Numbered from the stretch's first letter, positions 15,883-24,474 are shown. The stretch is DNA of 64,000 bases from Achromobacter denitrificans NBRC 15125 (GCF_001571365.1 NZ_BCTQ01000001.1:310001-374000); one strand, 5' to 3'. Translations and numbers: made by a program. The notes: generated by a model not told the origin, from the letters alone.

Positions 15883-16908
15883 ATGTCTTGCGAAGTTTCC
15901 GCGGGACGCCGCCGGGCGCTGGCCATCCTGGCCGCGCCGCTGGCCGCCTCCCTGGCGGGCGCCCCGGCGCGCGCCGCGTCGTTCCCTAGCCGTCCCATCA
16001 CCCTGCTTTGCCCGTTTGGCGCCGGCGGCACGGTGGACCAGTACATGCGCGCGCTCAGCGTGGCCGCCGCGCCGCACCTGGGCCAGAGCGTGATCATCGA
16101 AAACAAGCCCGGCGCGGGCGGCACGCTGTCCGCGGCCATGGTTGCCCGCGCGCACCCCGACGGCTACACGCTGGCGATGACCACGGGCTCCACCTTCCGC
16201 GCGCCCTGGCTGGAACCCAAGATCGGCTTTTCGCCCCTGACCGATTTCACCTACGTGATCGGCATGACCAGCCTGGAGTTCTGCGCCGTGGTGCGCGCCG
16301 ATTCGCCGCTCAAGTCCTTCGCCGACTTCATGCGCGCCGGCCGCGAGCGGCCGGGCCAGGTCCAGTATGCCGCCGGCGATCCCACCACCCTGGTGCCCGT
16401 TTCGATGGCCGGCATCCAGGAACGCTATGGCGTGAGCTTCCAGCACATCCCCTTCAAGAGCGGCTCGGACATGGTGGCCGCCGCGCTGGGCGGCCACGTC
16501 GATGTCGTGATCGATTCGGTCGGCACCTACGTGCCCCAGATCCGCAGCGGCAAGCTGCGCCTGCTGGGCGCCCTGGGCGAGGCGCGCTTCGCGGGCTGGC
16601 CGGACGTGCCGACGGCGCGGGAACAAGGCTACGAGGTGGTGTTCAGCGCTCCCATGGGACTGGTCGGCCCCAAGGGCATGCCGCCCGACGTCCTGGCCAG
16701 GCTGCACGACGGATTCCGCCGCGCCATGGACGAGCCGGCCATCGCCGAGGTGCTGGGGGTGCTGAACCAGCCCCGCTGGTACCGCGATCCGCAGGCGTTC
16801 GCCGCGTATGCGAAAGCCACCTACGAGGCCAGCGGCGAGCAATTGCGCCGCGCCAAATTGATTTCAATGAATCACGGCGCCGCGCGCGCCATGCAAGGAG
16901 CAACATGA
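15883..16908 (+). CDS. Bug-family substrate-binding protein with Tat-like signal
   Basis: Second Bug of the unit, 341 residues. The leader GRRRALAILAAPLAASLAG is arginine-rich and may be Tat-dependent. Motifs: ITLLCPFGAGGTVDQYMRAL, IIENKPGAGGTLSAAMV, HPDGYTLAMT, HIPFKSGSDMVAAALGGHVD. ATG 15883 is chosen over 15877 because GGAGA lies 8 bases before it. Its stop overlaps the start of the hydrolase gene (ATGA), so the two are translationally coupled, tying this receptor directly to the hydrolase substrate. Confidence 0.88.
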   Translation: MSCEVSAGRRRALAILAAPLAASLAGAPARAASFPSRPITLLCPFGAGGTVDQYMRALSVAAAPHLGQSVIIENKPGAGGTLSAAMVARAHPDGYTLAMTTGSTFRAPWLEPKIGFSPLTDFTYVIGMTSLEFCAVVRADSPLKSFADFMRAGRERPGQVQYAAGDPTTLVPVSMAGIQERYGVSFQHIPFKSGSDMVAAALGGHVDVVIDSVGTYVPQIRSGKLRLLGALGEARFAGWPDVPTAREQGYEVVFSAPMGLVGPKGMPPDVLARLHDGFRRAMDEPAIAEVLGVLNQPRWYRDPQAFAAYAKATYEASGEQLRRAKLISMNHGAARAMQGAT

Positions 16909-18020
16909 GTCTGGCATTTCCGCTGATCGACATTTCGGGTCCGCCCCGCGAACGCGGCCGGCAGTATGGCCGCCTGGCGGCCGAGCGCATCTCCAAGGGC
17001 GTCAGCCACTACGCCGCCCAGATCGTCAAGCTCGGGCTCGACCAGCCCAAGCTGGCCGCCATCATCCGCGACTATCTTCCGATCATGGAGAACTTCGACG
17101 CCGCGCACGTCGAGGAAATGCGCGGCATCGCCGAAGGCGCCGGGATTCCCTTCGAGGACGTGGTGCTGCTGAACGCGCGCAGCGAAATCCTTAAGCTGGC
17201 CGCCAGCCCGGCGATGCGCGAACGCCTGCAGGCGGCGGGCGAAGTGGACGACGGCTGCACCGGCGTCATCGCCATGCCCTCGGCCACGGCCGACGGGAAG
17301 CTGCTGCACGCGCAGAACTGGGACTGGAAGCACGAGTGCGCGGAAACCGCGGTGGTCCTGCGCGTGCGCCGCGAGGACGGACCGGACATCCTCACGTTCA
17401 CGGAGGCCGGCGGCCTGGCCCGCTCCGGACTGAACGCGGCGGGCATCGCGCTCACGGCCAACTTCCTCGAATCCGACCTGGACTACCGCAAGGTCGGCGT
17501 GCCGCTACCGCTGATCCGCCGCAAGATCCTCGAACAGGAGCACCTGGCCCTGGCGATGCGCGCCGCCTACGTGACGCGCAAATCCGGCTCGAACAACATG
17601 ATGATCAGCCACGCCGGCGGCGTGGCCCTGAACTTCGAGTGCGCGCCGAACGAGACTTTCCTGCTGCATCCCAGCGGCGGCCTGCTGGTGCATGCCAACC
17701 ATTGGCTCAGCCCGATCGCCCTGGGCAAGCTGCGCGACACCGGCATCGCCTCCACTCCCGATACGCTGTACCGCGACACGCGCGTGCACGAACTGCTGGA
17801 GCCGCACCGCGGCAAGATCGACGTGTCCCATATCAAGGCCGCGCTGCTGGACGATTTCGCTTCGCCCTGGTCGGTGTGCCGGCCGCCGCGCCTGAACCTG
17901 GCCAGCAACCTGAGCGCCACCGTGGCCACGCTGGTCATGCAGCCGGCCGCCCTGACCATGGAAGTCGCGGCGCTGCCCGCCGTGAATCCGGAATTCAGCC
18001 GCTACGGTTTCGACGATTGA
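16905..18020 (+). CDS. C45 family Ntn-hydrolase (acyl-CoA:6-APA acyltransferase-like)
   Basis: Autoprocessing N-terminal-nucleophile hydrolase of 371 residues, related to the fungal isopenicillin N acyltransferase and choloylglycine hydrolase families. The predicted nucleophile is C118 in DDGCTGVIAM, where self-cleavage would free the Cys. Flanking motifs are also seen: GRQYGRLAAERI, LLNARSEIL, LLHAQNWDWKHE and NFECAPNETFLLHPS. There is no signal peptide, so it is cytosolic. It overlaps the upstream Bug by 4 bases. The family cleaves amide bonds of small N-acyl compounds, so an imported N-acyl or amide substrate is likely; penicillin as the substrate is not supported. Confidence 0.85.
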   Translation: MSLAFPLIDISGPPRERGRQYGRLAAERISKGVSHYAAQIVKLGLDQPKLAAIIRDYLPIMENFDAAHVEEMRGIAEGAGIPFEDVVLLNARSEILKLAASPAMRERLQAAGEVDDGCTGVIAMPSATADGKLLHAQNWDWKHECAETAVVLRVRREDGPDILTFTEAGGLARSGLNAAGIALTANFLESDLDYRKVGVPLPLIRRKILEQEHLALAMRAAYVTRKSGSNNMMISHAGGVALNFECAPNETFLLHPSGGLLVHANHWLSPIALGKLRDTGIASTPDTLYRDTRVHELLEPHRGKIDVSHIKAALLDDFASPWSVCRPPRLNLASNLSATVATLVMQPAALTMEVAALPAVNPEFSRYGFDD

Positions 18021-18033
18021 ACCGCAAGGAGCC

Positions 18034-18897
18034 ATGATGTCCCTCGCCTACCCCCAACTCACGCGGCTCGGCCCGTTGCCCGGCGCGCTGGCCGCCGCGG
18101 CGGGCGCGCGCTGCGTGGTCGCCTACACCGTGGATTTCGACGGCACCGGAAACGAAGTCGGCAAAGGGCTGGAGCCCTTCGGCATGCACTCGGCGGGCCG
18201 CTATTCGGCACGCCGCGGCGTGCCGCGCCATCTGGACATGCTGGAGCGCCTCGGCATACCGGCAACGTTTTTCGTCCCCGGCTACGACGCCCAATGCTCG
18301 CCGGAGTCGGTCCGGTCCATCCATGCCGCCGGCCACGAGATCGCCGCCCACGGCTATGTGCATGAAGGCACGCTGTTCGAGCCCGCCGAGGAAACGCGCC
18401 GCCTGCGCCTGACCCACCGCATCCTGTCCGACCTGATCGGCCAGGCGCCGCGCGGCTGGCGCTCGCCTTCGGGCCAGAAAACCGGCGTGACCCTCCCCGT
18501 CCTGCACGAACTGGGCTACCGGTACGACAGCAGCGACAAGGACGCCGACCATCCCTACCTGCTCGACCTGGGCCAGGGCCGAACCATGGTCGAGATCCCG
18601 AACAATACCTACAGCCTCGACGACTTCCCCTTCTTCCACTTTTCCATGACGCCGGTATCGGAAGTCGCGGAACAGTGGCGCGACGAATTCGACGAGCGCT
18701 ATGCCCGGGGCGGCTTCTTCATGCTGACCGTGCACCCTCGCGCGGGCTGGGGCTCGGGCACGCCCTCGCGCGTACGCGCCGTGGAGGACACCCTGCGCCA
18801 CATCCAGCGCCACGAAGGCGTGAAGTTCGCATCGCTGGGCGACATCCAGCAATGGGTGGCAGACGCCGCGCAGCAATTCGACGAGGTCCGGGTATGA
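18034..18897 (+). CDS. Polysaccharide deacetylase-family protein (PuuE/HpPgdA-like), metal site intact
   Basis: NodB-fold metal amidohydrolase of 287 residues. The expected metal ligands are present: D34/D36 in YTVDFDGTGNE and the His pair H106/H110 in AAHGYVHEG. RGWRSPSGQKTG and a C-terminal LTVHPRAGWGSG are also typical. With no signal peptide or membrane segment it is cytosolic, like the ureide/imide-type members, and unlikely to act on cell wall. AAGGA precedes two adjacent ATGs (18034 and 18037, the latter better spaced). Its stop overlaps the start of a paralogue. Confidence 0.85.
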   Translation: MMSLAYPQLTRLGPLPGALAAAAGARCVVAYTVDFDGTGNEVGKGLEPFGMHSAGRYSARRGVPRHLDMLERLGIPATFFVPGYDAQCSPESVRSIHAAGHEIAAHGYVHEGTLFEPAEETRRLRLTHRILSDLIGQAPRGWRSPSGQKTGVTLPVLHELGYRYDSSDKDADHPYLLDLGQGRTMVEIPNNTYSLDDFPFFHFSMTPVSEVAEQWRDEFDERYARGGFFMLTVHPRAGWGSGTPSRVRAVEDTLRHIQRHEGVKFASLGDIQQWVADAAQQFDEVRV

Positions 18898-19718
18898 ACG
18901 CCAAGCAAACCATCGCCGCCTGCCCCGTCATGGTGGGCATCAATGTCGACATCGACGCCGTGGACGCGGCCAATGCCGGCGAAGCGGGCCTGTTCGGCCG
19001 CTATTCCTACGGACGCTACGGCGCCCGCGAAGGCATCTGGCACCTGCTTCACGCGCTGGCGGACAACGGCGCGCACGCCACGTTCTTCGTGATCCCCGAG
19101 GACCTGGAGCGCCATCCGCGAGTGCTGGCGGCCATCCTGGACGGCGGGCATGAACTCGCCGTCCGCGGCCTGGTGCGCGAACGCGCCGGCGCCCCCGAGA
19201 CGCTGGACAGGCTGGCGGCCGATCGCGACGCGCTGCAACGGATAGCGGGCGTGCGCCCTCAGGGTTGGCGCGCGCTCAACGGCATCGCCACCGCGGCCAC
19301 GCTGCCCGCGTTGGCGGCGGCCGGCTATGCCTACGACAGCAGCGCCCAGGACGATGACAATCCCTATGTGATGGCGGCCCCCGGCGGCGCGGCGCTGGTC
19401 GAGCTGCCGGTGTTCGACTACCTCACCGACAGCCTGTTCTTCGCGCAGCGCCACAGCGACGCCCGCGCCGCCAAGGCCTGGCGGGAAGAAGCCGACGCCC
19501 AGTACTGCGCCGGCGGATACGTCAACCTGACCTTGCACACGCGCGGCGACTCGGGTTCGGGACGCCCTCCGCGAGCGCGCCGCGTGGGCGAGTTCCTGCG
19601 CGAACTCGGCCGCCGCCCGGGCGTGGCCTTCTACCGGGCGGACCAGCTGGCCGCGGCGTGGCGCGCCGCGCATCCCGCCACCGAGCCGTATCCGGTCATG
19701 CTGGCGCCGGAACTGTAG
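18894..19718 (+). CDS. Polysaccharide deacetylase-family paralogue lacking metal-binding histidines
   Basis: Paralogue of the preceding protein, 274 residues, with the same order of blocks. The first Asp pair is kept (D19/D21 in GINVDIDAVDAAN), but the HxxxH metal pair is replaced by Arg: R91 and R95 in AVRGLVRERA. The C-terminal HP motif reads LHTRGDSGSG. It is probably not a metal-dependent hydrolase. The four-base ATGA overlap with the intact paralogue suggests equimolar synthesis and possibly a heteromer in which this is the structural or regulatory partner (inference). Last gene of the rightward unit. Confidence 0.8.
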   Translation: MNAKQTIAACPVMVGINVDIDAVDAANAGEAGLFGRYSYGRYGAREGIWHLLHALADNGAHATFFVIPEDLERHPRVLAAILDGGHELAVRGLVRERAGAPETLDRLAADRDALQRIAGVRPQGWRALNGIATAATLPALAAAGYAYDSSAQDDDNPYVMAAPGGAALVELPVFDYLTDSLFFAQRHSDARAAKAWREEADAQYCAGGYVNLTLHTRGDSGSGRPPRARRVGEFLRELGRRPGVAFYRADQLAAAWRAAHPATEPYPVMLAPEL

Positions 19719-19726
19719 CGCCCGCC

Positions 19727-19746
19727 GGGGCGGCCCCGGCCGCCCC
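19727..19746. terminator. GC-rich hairpin between convergent units
   Basis: GGGGCGGC-CCCG-GCCGCCCC is a perfect 8-bp stem filling most of the 28-base gap between the convergent deacetylase-like and Bug genes. There is no U-tract, so termination in either direction is uncertain. Confidence 0.4.
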
Positions 19747-20712
19747 TCACTCCCGGATCAGCCCGATCGCCTTGGAAAACAGCGCGCGCTGCTCCTGCAG
19801 ATAGGTGCCGTACTCTTGCGGGCTCAGCACGCTGATCTCCGCGCCGATGGTGCCCAGGGTCTTGTTGACCTCGTCGCCCTGTTCGGCCACGACCTTGCGC
19901 GCGGCCTGGTACAAGGTATCGATCACCTGGGGCGGCGTGTCCTTGGGCGCCATGAGGCCGTAGATGGTGGGACTGCCCACGTCATAGCCCAGCTCGCGCA
20001 GGGTCGGGACGTCCGGATAGGCGGCCAGCCGCTTGCTGCTGAAGATGGCCAGGGGCCGCAGGCCGCCGGACTGGATATGCGCCTGGGCCGGCCCCACCGC
20101 GGACACGGCGATGTCCGTGTGCCCGCCCAGCAGCGCGGTGACCGCCGGGGCGCTGCCCTGGAAGGGAATGTGGCGCAGCTGGATCCTGGCCTCGGAGGCG
20201 AAGGTCTCGCCCAGCAGATGGCTGATACCCATGGCGCCCGACGTGCCATACGAAATGCCGTCGGGGCGCGCCTTCGCGTCGGCCACCACGTCGGCCAGCG
20301 TCTTGTACTTGGATTTCCCCGACGCGACGATCATCATGCCGCCCAGCGAAATCGCGGCGACCGGCGCAAAGGAATCCGTCGTGTACTTGATCTCCTTGTT
20401 GGCCAGCGGCACCACCACCAGCGCCCCGGGCGAGCTTCCCACGATGGTGTAGCCGTCGGGCGCCGCCGACGCCGTGTAGGCCGCGCCGATGCCGCCGCCC
20501 GCGCCCGGCTTGTAGTTCATCACGATGGGCTGCCCCAGGTATTGCCCCATCTTTTCGGTGATGGGCCGCAGCATCTGGTCGGTGTCGCCGGGCGAGAACG
20601 GAATGACCAACTGCACCGGCTTTGCCGGGTACGCCGCCAGTGCCGGCGCGCTCAAGGCCAGGCCCAGCGCGAAGGACGCGAACGCGCCGCTCAATCCTTT
20701 GATGCCATGCAT
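19747..20712 (-). CDS. Bug-family substrate-binding protein
   Basis: Periplasmic receptor of 321 residues, last gene of a leftward unit (SDR, SDR, AhpD-like, Bug). Signal peptide ending ALSAPALA/AYP, then VQLVIPFSPGDTDQMLRPIT, QPIVMNYKPGAGGGIGAAY, APDGYTIVGS and HIPFQGSAPAVTALLGGHTD. The D-loop PGDTDQML departs from the usual GGxxDxxAR, which may alter the ligand pocket. It lies 45 bases after the AhpD-like gene. Confidence 0.9.
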   Translation of the reverse strand: MHGIKGLSGAFASFALGLALSAPALAAYPAKPVQLVIPFSPGDTDQMLRPITEKMGQYLGQPIVMNYKPGAGGGIGAAYTASAAPDGYTIVGSSPGALVVVPLANKEIKYTTDSFAPVAAISLGGMMIVASGKSKYKTLADVVADAKARPDGISYGTSGAMGISHLLGETFASEARIQLRHIPFQGSAPAVTALLGGHTDIAVSAVGPAQAHIQSGGLRPLAIFSSKRLAAYPDVPTLRELGYDVGSPTIYGLMAPKDTPPQVIDTLYQAARKVVAEQGDEVNKTLGTIGAEISVLSPQEYGTYLQEQRALFSKAIGLIRE

Positions 20713-20757
20713 GCTTGTCTCCTTGTATTGTTGTTCACCGGCTTTCGAACGAGCCGT

Positions 20758-21270
20758 TCATTCGTGATCGACCTGGATCGCCTCCAGAAAGCGCGACACC
20801 ATGTTGTAGGCGCCCACCGTGGCCGTGATCTCCACGATGGATCTGTCGTCGAAGGCCTCGCGCAGCGCCGCGAACGTGGCGTCGCGCACCCGGATCTCGC
20901 GCGTCATCTCGTCGCAGTACGCCATCGCCGCGCGCTCTCCCGCCTCCAGGGATGAGAAATCGCCGCGCTTCAGGCCCGCCACCTTGGCCTCGCCGCAGCC
21001 TGCCCGCAAGGCGATGGGCAGGTGCTGCTCGAATTCGTAATCGGCCTGGTTCAGGACCGCGACCCGCAGGATGAGCATCTCGCGCAGCCGGGCCGGCAAG
21101 CTCGTTTGCTGGCGTATCGCCGTGAGATAGGCCAGCCAGCCCTGCGCCACCGGCGGGCTGTTGAGCAGCATGCGGTACAGATTCGGCAGGCTGGAGCGTT
21201 CCCGCTCGATGCGTTCCACCAGCGCCCGCGTTTCCGGCCTGGCGACATCCGCGTATTCAATTCGCGCCAT
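20758..21270 (-). CDS. Carboxymuconolactone decarboxylase / AhpD-like family protein
   Basis: All-helical protein of 170 residues of the CMD/AhpD family. Seen: RMLLNSPPVAQGWLAYLTAI, LPARLREMLILRVAVLNQAD, YEFEQHLPIALRAGCGEAKV and ERAAMAYCDEMTREI. The AhpD-type CxxC pair is not present (only the Cys in RAGCGE), so peroxidase activity is doubtful; a decarboxylase or lyase role on a ring-opened acid is possible. It lies 25 bases after an SDR gene in a four-gene operon. Exact function unknown. Confidence 0.8.
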   Translation of the reverse strand: MARIEYADVARPETRALVERIERERSSLPNLYRMLLNSPPVAQGWLAYLTAIRQQTSLPARLREMLILRVAVLNQADYEFEQHLPIALRAGCGEAKVAGLKRGDFSSLEAGERAAMAYCDEMTREIRVRDATFAALREAFDDRSIVEITATVGAYNMVSRFLEAIQVDHE

Positions 21271-21295
21271 CGTTCTATTCCCCTTGGTGTTGTCG

Positions 21296-22117
21296 TCAGT
21301 CGCAGCGGGCGCTCATGCCCCCATCCACGACCAGCTCGGTGCCCGTGATGAAACGCGCCTCGTCGGAGGCCAGAAAGAGCACGGCGTTGGCCGTGTCCCG
21401 CCCGTCTCCGGACAGCGGCAGCGGAATGCGGCGGCGCCGCCGCGCAAGCAGCGCCTCGACGTCGCCCTCGGTCTGCTGGCCGGCCAGGAAGGCATCCACC
21501 AGCGGCGTGTGCAACTGCCCCGGCAGGACCGTGTTGATGCGCACGCCCTTCCTGCCGTATTCCACGCCGGCCACGCGGCCGAACTGCATCACGCCGGCCT
21601 TGGCCGCCGCGTAGCCCACCTGGGGCGCGCCGGTCCATCTGATGGCCGAGGTCGAAGACACGTTGACCACCGCGCCCGCGCCCTGCGCTTCCATGATCGG
21701 CAGGACCTGCTGGCAGGTCGTGAACACCGAGGTCAGGTTCAGGTCGAGCTGGCGCTGCCAATCGGCGTGCGACAAGTCCGCCGGCCCGCCCGGGACGGGG
21801 CCGCCCACGTTGTTGACCAGGATGTCGACCCGCCCGTGGCGCCGCAGCACCACGTCGACCAGCCTGGCCACCTCGGCCGCGTCGCCCACGTCGCAGATAT
21901 GCGTTTCAATGCGCGAGCGGCAGTCGCCGGCCAGCTCCAGGGTTTCCGGCAAGGACTCGGGCCGCTTGTCCACCGCCACCACCGTCGCGCCTTCCTGCGC
22001 GAAGCGCACCGCGATCGCGCGCCCGTTGCCCCAGCCCGACCCGACGCAGCCCGCGCCGAAGATCAGGGCCACCTTGCCGGCCAGTCGCCCGGCGCCCGCT
22101 TGCTCGTTCGCATGCAT
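21296..22117 (-). CDS. SDR family oxidoreductase with GWGNG cofactor motif
   Basis: Short-chain dehydrogenase of 273 residues. The cofactor loop reads LIFGAGCVGSGWGNGRAIAV, longer than the classical TGxxxGxG. NNVGG, the catalytic Ser in NVSSTSAIRW, Tyr/Lys in YAAAKAGVMQF and a C-terminal VVDGGMSARCD are normal. GGAGG lies upstream of the ATG at 22117. It follows a paralogue by 12 bases; both share the GWGNG insertion, so they probably arose by duplication and may catalyse successive or stereospecific oxidations. Confidence 0.87.
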   Translation of the reverse strand: MHANEQAGAGRLAGKVALIFGAGCVGSGWGNGRAIAVRFAQEGATVVAVDKRPESLPETLELAGDCRSRIETHICDVGDAAEVARLVDVVLRRHGRVDILVNNVGGPVPGGPADLSHADWQRQLDLNLTSVFTTCQQVLPIMEAQGAGAVVNVSSTSAIRWTGAPQVGYAAAKAGVMQFGRVAGVEYGRKGVRINTVLPGQLHTPLVDAFLAGQQTEGDVEALLARRRRRIPLPLSGDGRDTANAVLFLASDEARFITGTELVVDGGMSARCD

Positions 22118-22129
22118 CGTCCGCCTCCC

Positions 22130-22924
22130 TTAGCGCGTGGCCATCGTGATGCCGCCATCCACCACGATCTGCTGCCCCGTGATGTAGCGGCTCTCGTCGC
22201 TGGCCAGGAAGGCCACGGCGTGCGCCACGTCCCAGGCGTCGCCCATGCGTCCCGAGGGCACCTGCGCGTGCCGGTGCGCCACAAAGCCTTCGTAATCGCC
22301 CTGGGCGTACTTCTGCGCCAGGCGTTCGACCAGGGGCGTGAACATCAGGCCCGGCACCACGGAATTCAGGCGCACGCCATCGGCCGCATGGATGACGGCG
22401 GTGGTGGCCGTCATCTGCATCAGGGCCGCCTTCGCCGCCGCGTAGCCCACCTGGGGTTTGCCCGCATAACGCAACCCGGCAATGGACGAAATGTTGATAA
22501 TCGATCCTCCACCGGCGCGCTTCATGAGAGGTATCACGTGCTTGCAGCACAGGAATGCCGACGTCAGGTTCACCTGGATCTGATCGTTCCAGAGGTCCTC
22601 CGACATGGAGACCGGATCGCCGGGTTCCGACCGGCCGACGTTGTTGACCAGGATGTCGATGCGGCCGTAGGTGTCGATGCAGGCTTGCACCAGATCCGCC
22701 ACCTGCCCGCCGTCCGTGACGTCGCACTGCCGCACCGCGATCTTCCCGCCTTCCGCGGTCACCGCAGCGGCGGACTGGCGCGCCGCATCGAGATTCAGGT
22801 CGCAACCATAGATCGTTGCGCCCTGCCTGGCCAGCACCGCCGCGGCGGCCTTGCCGTTCCCCCAGCCCTCGCCCAGCGTGCCGCAGCCGGTCACCAGCGC
22901 CACCTTTCCATCAAGACGAAACAT
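22130..22924 (-). CDS. SDR family oxidoreductase with GWGNG cofactor motif
   Basis: Short-chain dehydrogenase of 264 residues, first gene of the leftward unit. The cofactor loop TGCGTLGEGWGNGKAAAAV carries the same extended glycine motif as its downstream paralogue; NNVGR, NISSIAGLRYAG and YAAAKAALMQ supply the catalytic set. The start at 22924 matches the normal SDR N-terminus MFRLDGKVALV. It is divergent from the LysR gene at 23017 across a 92-base interval holding the palindrome TCCGA-T-TCGGA at 22985-22995. Confidence 0.87.
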   Translation of the reverse strand: MFRLDGKVALVTGCGTLGEGWGNGKAAAAVLARQGATIYGCDLNLDAARQSAAAVTAEGGKIAVRQCDVTDGGQVADLVQACIDTYGRIDILVNNVGRSEPGDPVSMSEDLWNDQIQVNLTSAFLCCKHVIPLMKRAGGGSIINISSIAGLRYAGKPQVGYAAAKAALMQMTATTAVIHAADGVRLNSVVPGLMFTPLVERLAQKYAQGDYEGFVAHRHAQVPSGRMGDAWDVAHAVAFLASDESRYITGQQIVVDGGITMATR

Positions 22925-23016
22925 TCCCGCTCCCGAGTGAGTCCTTGATGCACAGGCTAAAGCAGCGCGCCCCCCGGGTGAAGTTCCGATTCGGACGCCA
23001 TTGATAGACAAAAAGA

Positions 23017-23919
23017 ATGAATCTGACGACGAGACAACTGCGCATCTTCGTGCTGCTGGCCGAAACGCTGAGCTTTCAGCGAACGGCCGAAATGCTGCAC
23101 GTGACCCAACCCACGCTGAGCAAGCTGCTGAAAGAAACGGAAGAGACGCTGGGGGTCAAGCTCTTCGAGCGGACCACCCGCATGGTGCGCCTGTCGCGCG
23201 AGGGCCAGGACATCCTCGATACCGCTCGCAAGATCACCGCCCTGCATGAGAAGGGCATGCTGGAACTGGATCAGCGCCTGCGCGACCGCCACAACCGGGT
23301 GGCGATCGCGGCGCTGCCCACGCTCGCGGCCTCGATCATTCCGTTGCTGATCCAGAGCCTGGCCCGCCGGCATCCGCCGGTGCGCGTCGACGTCTTCGAC
23401 CCCATCGCCAATGAGGCCCTGCAATTGCTGCGCGAGCGGCGCGTGGATATCGCCGTCACCACGATGAACGAGGCAGGCGCCTCCGACCTCGTGTACCAGG
23501 AACTCTATACCGAGCCCTTCGTGCTGTTCCACAGCGTGCAGGTGAAACCCGGCATCGCGCACTGGGCGCCCGCCGAGCTCGCCCGCCTGCCCCTGATCAG
23601 CATGCCGCCGGGCACCAGCGTGCGCGTGCTGACCGAGCGCGCCTTCCAGGCCGCGTCGCAGCCCTTCAATCCGGTCTATTCCCTGCGCGACCTGAACACC
23701 ATCGCCCGCTTCGTGCAGCACGATTGCGGCATCGCGCTCTTGCCCGAATCCTCGCTGGACAACGCGACCCAGCGCGGCGTGCGCAAGACCCGGCTGCGGC
23801 AGGCGCTCTCGCGTTCCGTCGGCATGTACGTGCGCCGCGAAAGCCAGCCATCGCGCCTGTTGCGCCACACCCTGGACGAACTGCGCCGCCTGGGCCGGGA
23901 CCGGCAGTCCTCGTCCTGA
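23017..23919 (+). CDS. LysR family transcriptional regulator
   Basis: LysR-type regulator of 300 residues. The winged helix spans LTTRQLRIFVLLAETLSFQR and LHVTQPTLSKLLKETEETLG; the effector domain begins near residue 90 (RVAIAALPTLAASIIPLLIQ). No strong ribosome binding site precedes the ATG. It is divergent from the SDR-SDR-AhpD-Bug unit and is its likely regulator. With the LysR at 13798, each of the two converging units of this 10-kb region has its own regulator. Confidence 0.9.
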   Translation: MNLTTRQLRIFVLLAETLSFQRTAEMLHVTQPTLSKLLKETEETLGVKLFERTTRMVRLSREGQDILDTARKITALHEKGMLELDQRLRDRHNRVAIAALPTLAASIIPLLIQSLARRHPPVRVDVFDPIANEALQLLRERRVDIAVTTMNEAGASDLVYQELYTEPFVLFHSVQVKPGIAHWAPAELARLPLISMPPGTSVRVLTERAFQAASQPFNPVYSLRDLNTIARFVQHDCGIALLPESSLDNATQRGVRKTRLRQALSRSVGMYVRRESQPSRLLRHTLDELRRLGRDRQSSS

Positions 23920-24003
23920 GGCCGCCGGCGACACCCCTGCTGGCAGGCCGCCATGGCGGGAAGCATGGCGGCGCCGGCTCGCGACACCGACGGCGCGCGC
24001 GGC

Positions 24004-24474
24004 TCAGGGCGTGACCTGATAGCCGCGCTGCTGCATACAGCTGCTGTAGGCCGAGGCCGCGGAGGAGCTTGCCTGCGCCTGGTTCGCGCGATCCTCGCGA
24101 CGATCCTGGCGCTGGCGCGAACCGCCCACGACCACCCCCGCCGCCGCGGCGTCCTTCGCCTGGTTCTGCCGGTATTGTTGCTTGGTGTCGTCGTCCATGC
24201 GGTCGTACACCTCCTCATGCTGGCGGCCACGCGCGCCGGCCACCGCCGCGCCCGCCGCCGCCCCGGCGGCCGCGCCGCGCACGCGTCCTCCGGCCTGCGG
24301 ATTATTGTCGGCGCTGGTGCTGCTCGTGCTGCCGCTCATGGCCTGGCACTGGCTGATGTCTTGCTGGGTAACTTGGGGGGTCTGTCCCTTGAGTGGCGTC
24401 ACTGTCTGTGCCGTGGCGCACAGGCAGAACCCCGAAAGGAACAACCCCGCGCAGGAATATATGGACTTTTTCAT
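24004..24474 (-). CDS. Exported glycine-zipper-like protein of unknown function
   Basis: Secreted or envelope protein of 156 residues. Signal peptide SIYSCAGLFLSGFCLCATAQ, then a Gln/Ser/Thr-rich segment, a small-residue helix GAAAGAAAGAAVAGARG of glycine-zipper type, and a charged Arg/Gln/Asp-rich C-terminal half ending in two short Cys-containing segments. The lipobox fit is poor. The start at 24474 is preferred because GGAG lies 6 bases upstream. It has its own small locus between a LysR and the Old Yellow Enzyme gene. The resemblance is to small glycine-zipper outer-membrane proteins; no role can be named. Confidence 0.65.
   Translation of the reverse strand: MKKSIYSCAGLFLSGFCLCATAQTVTPLKGQTPQVTQQDISQCQAMSGSTSSTSADNNPQAGGRVRGAAAGAAAGAAVAGARGRQHEEVYDRMDDDTKQQYRQNQAKDAAAAGVVVGGSRQRQDRREDRANQAQASSSAASAYSSCMQQRGYQVTP

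Noticed and set aside
16905-18020. Penicillin acyltransferase or antibiotic-resistance role for the C45 protein
   Set aside because: Only the fold and nucleophile motif match; bacterial members are mostly of unknown amide specificity and the neighbourhood is catabolic.
18034-19718. Cell-wall or exopolysaccharide deacetylases
   Set aside because: Neither protein has a signal peptide or membrane anchor, and no polysaccharide genes are near.
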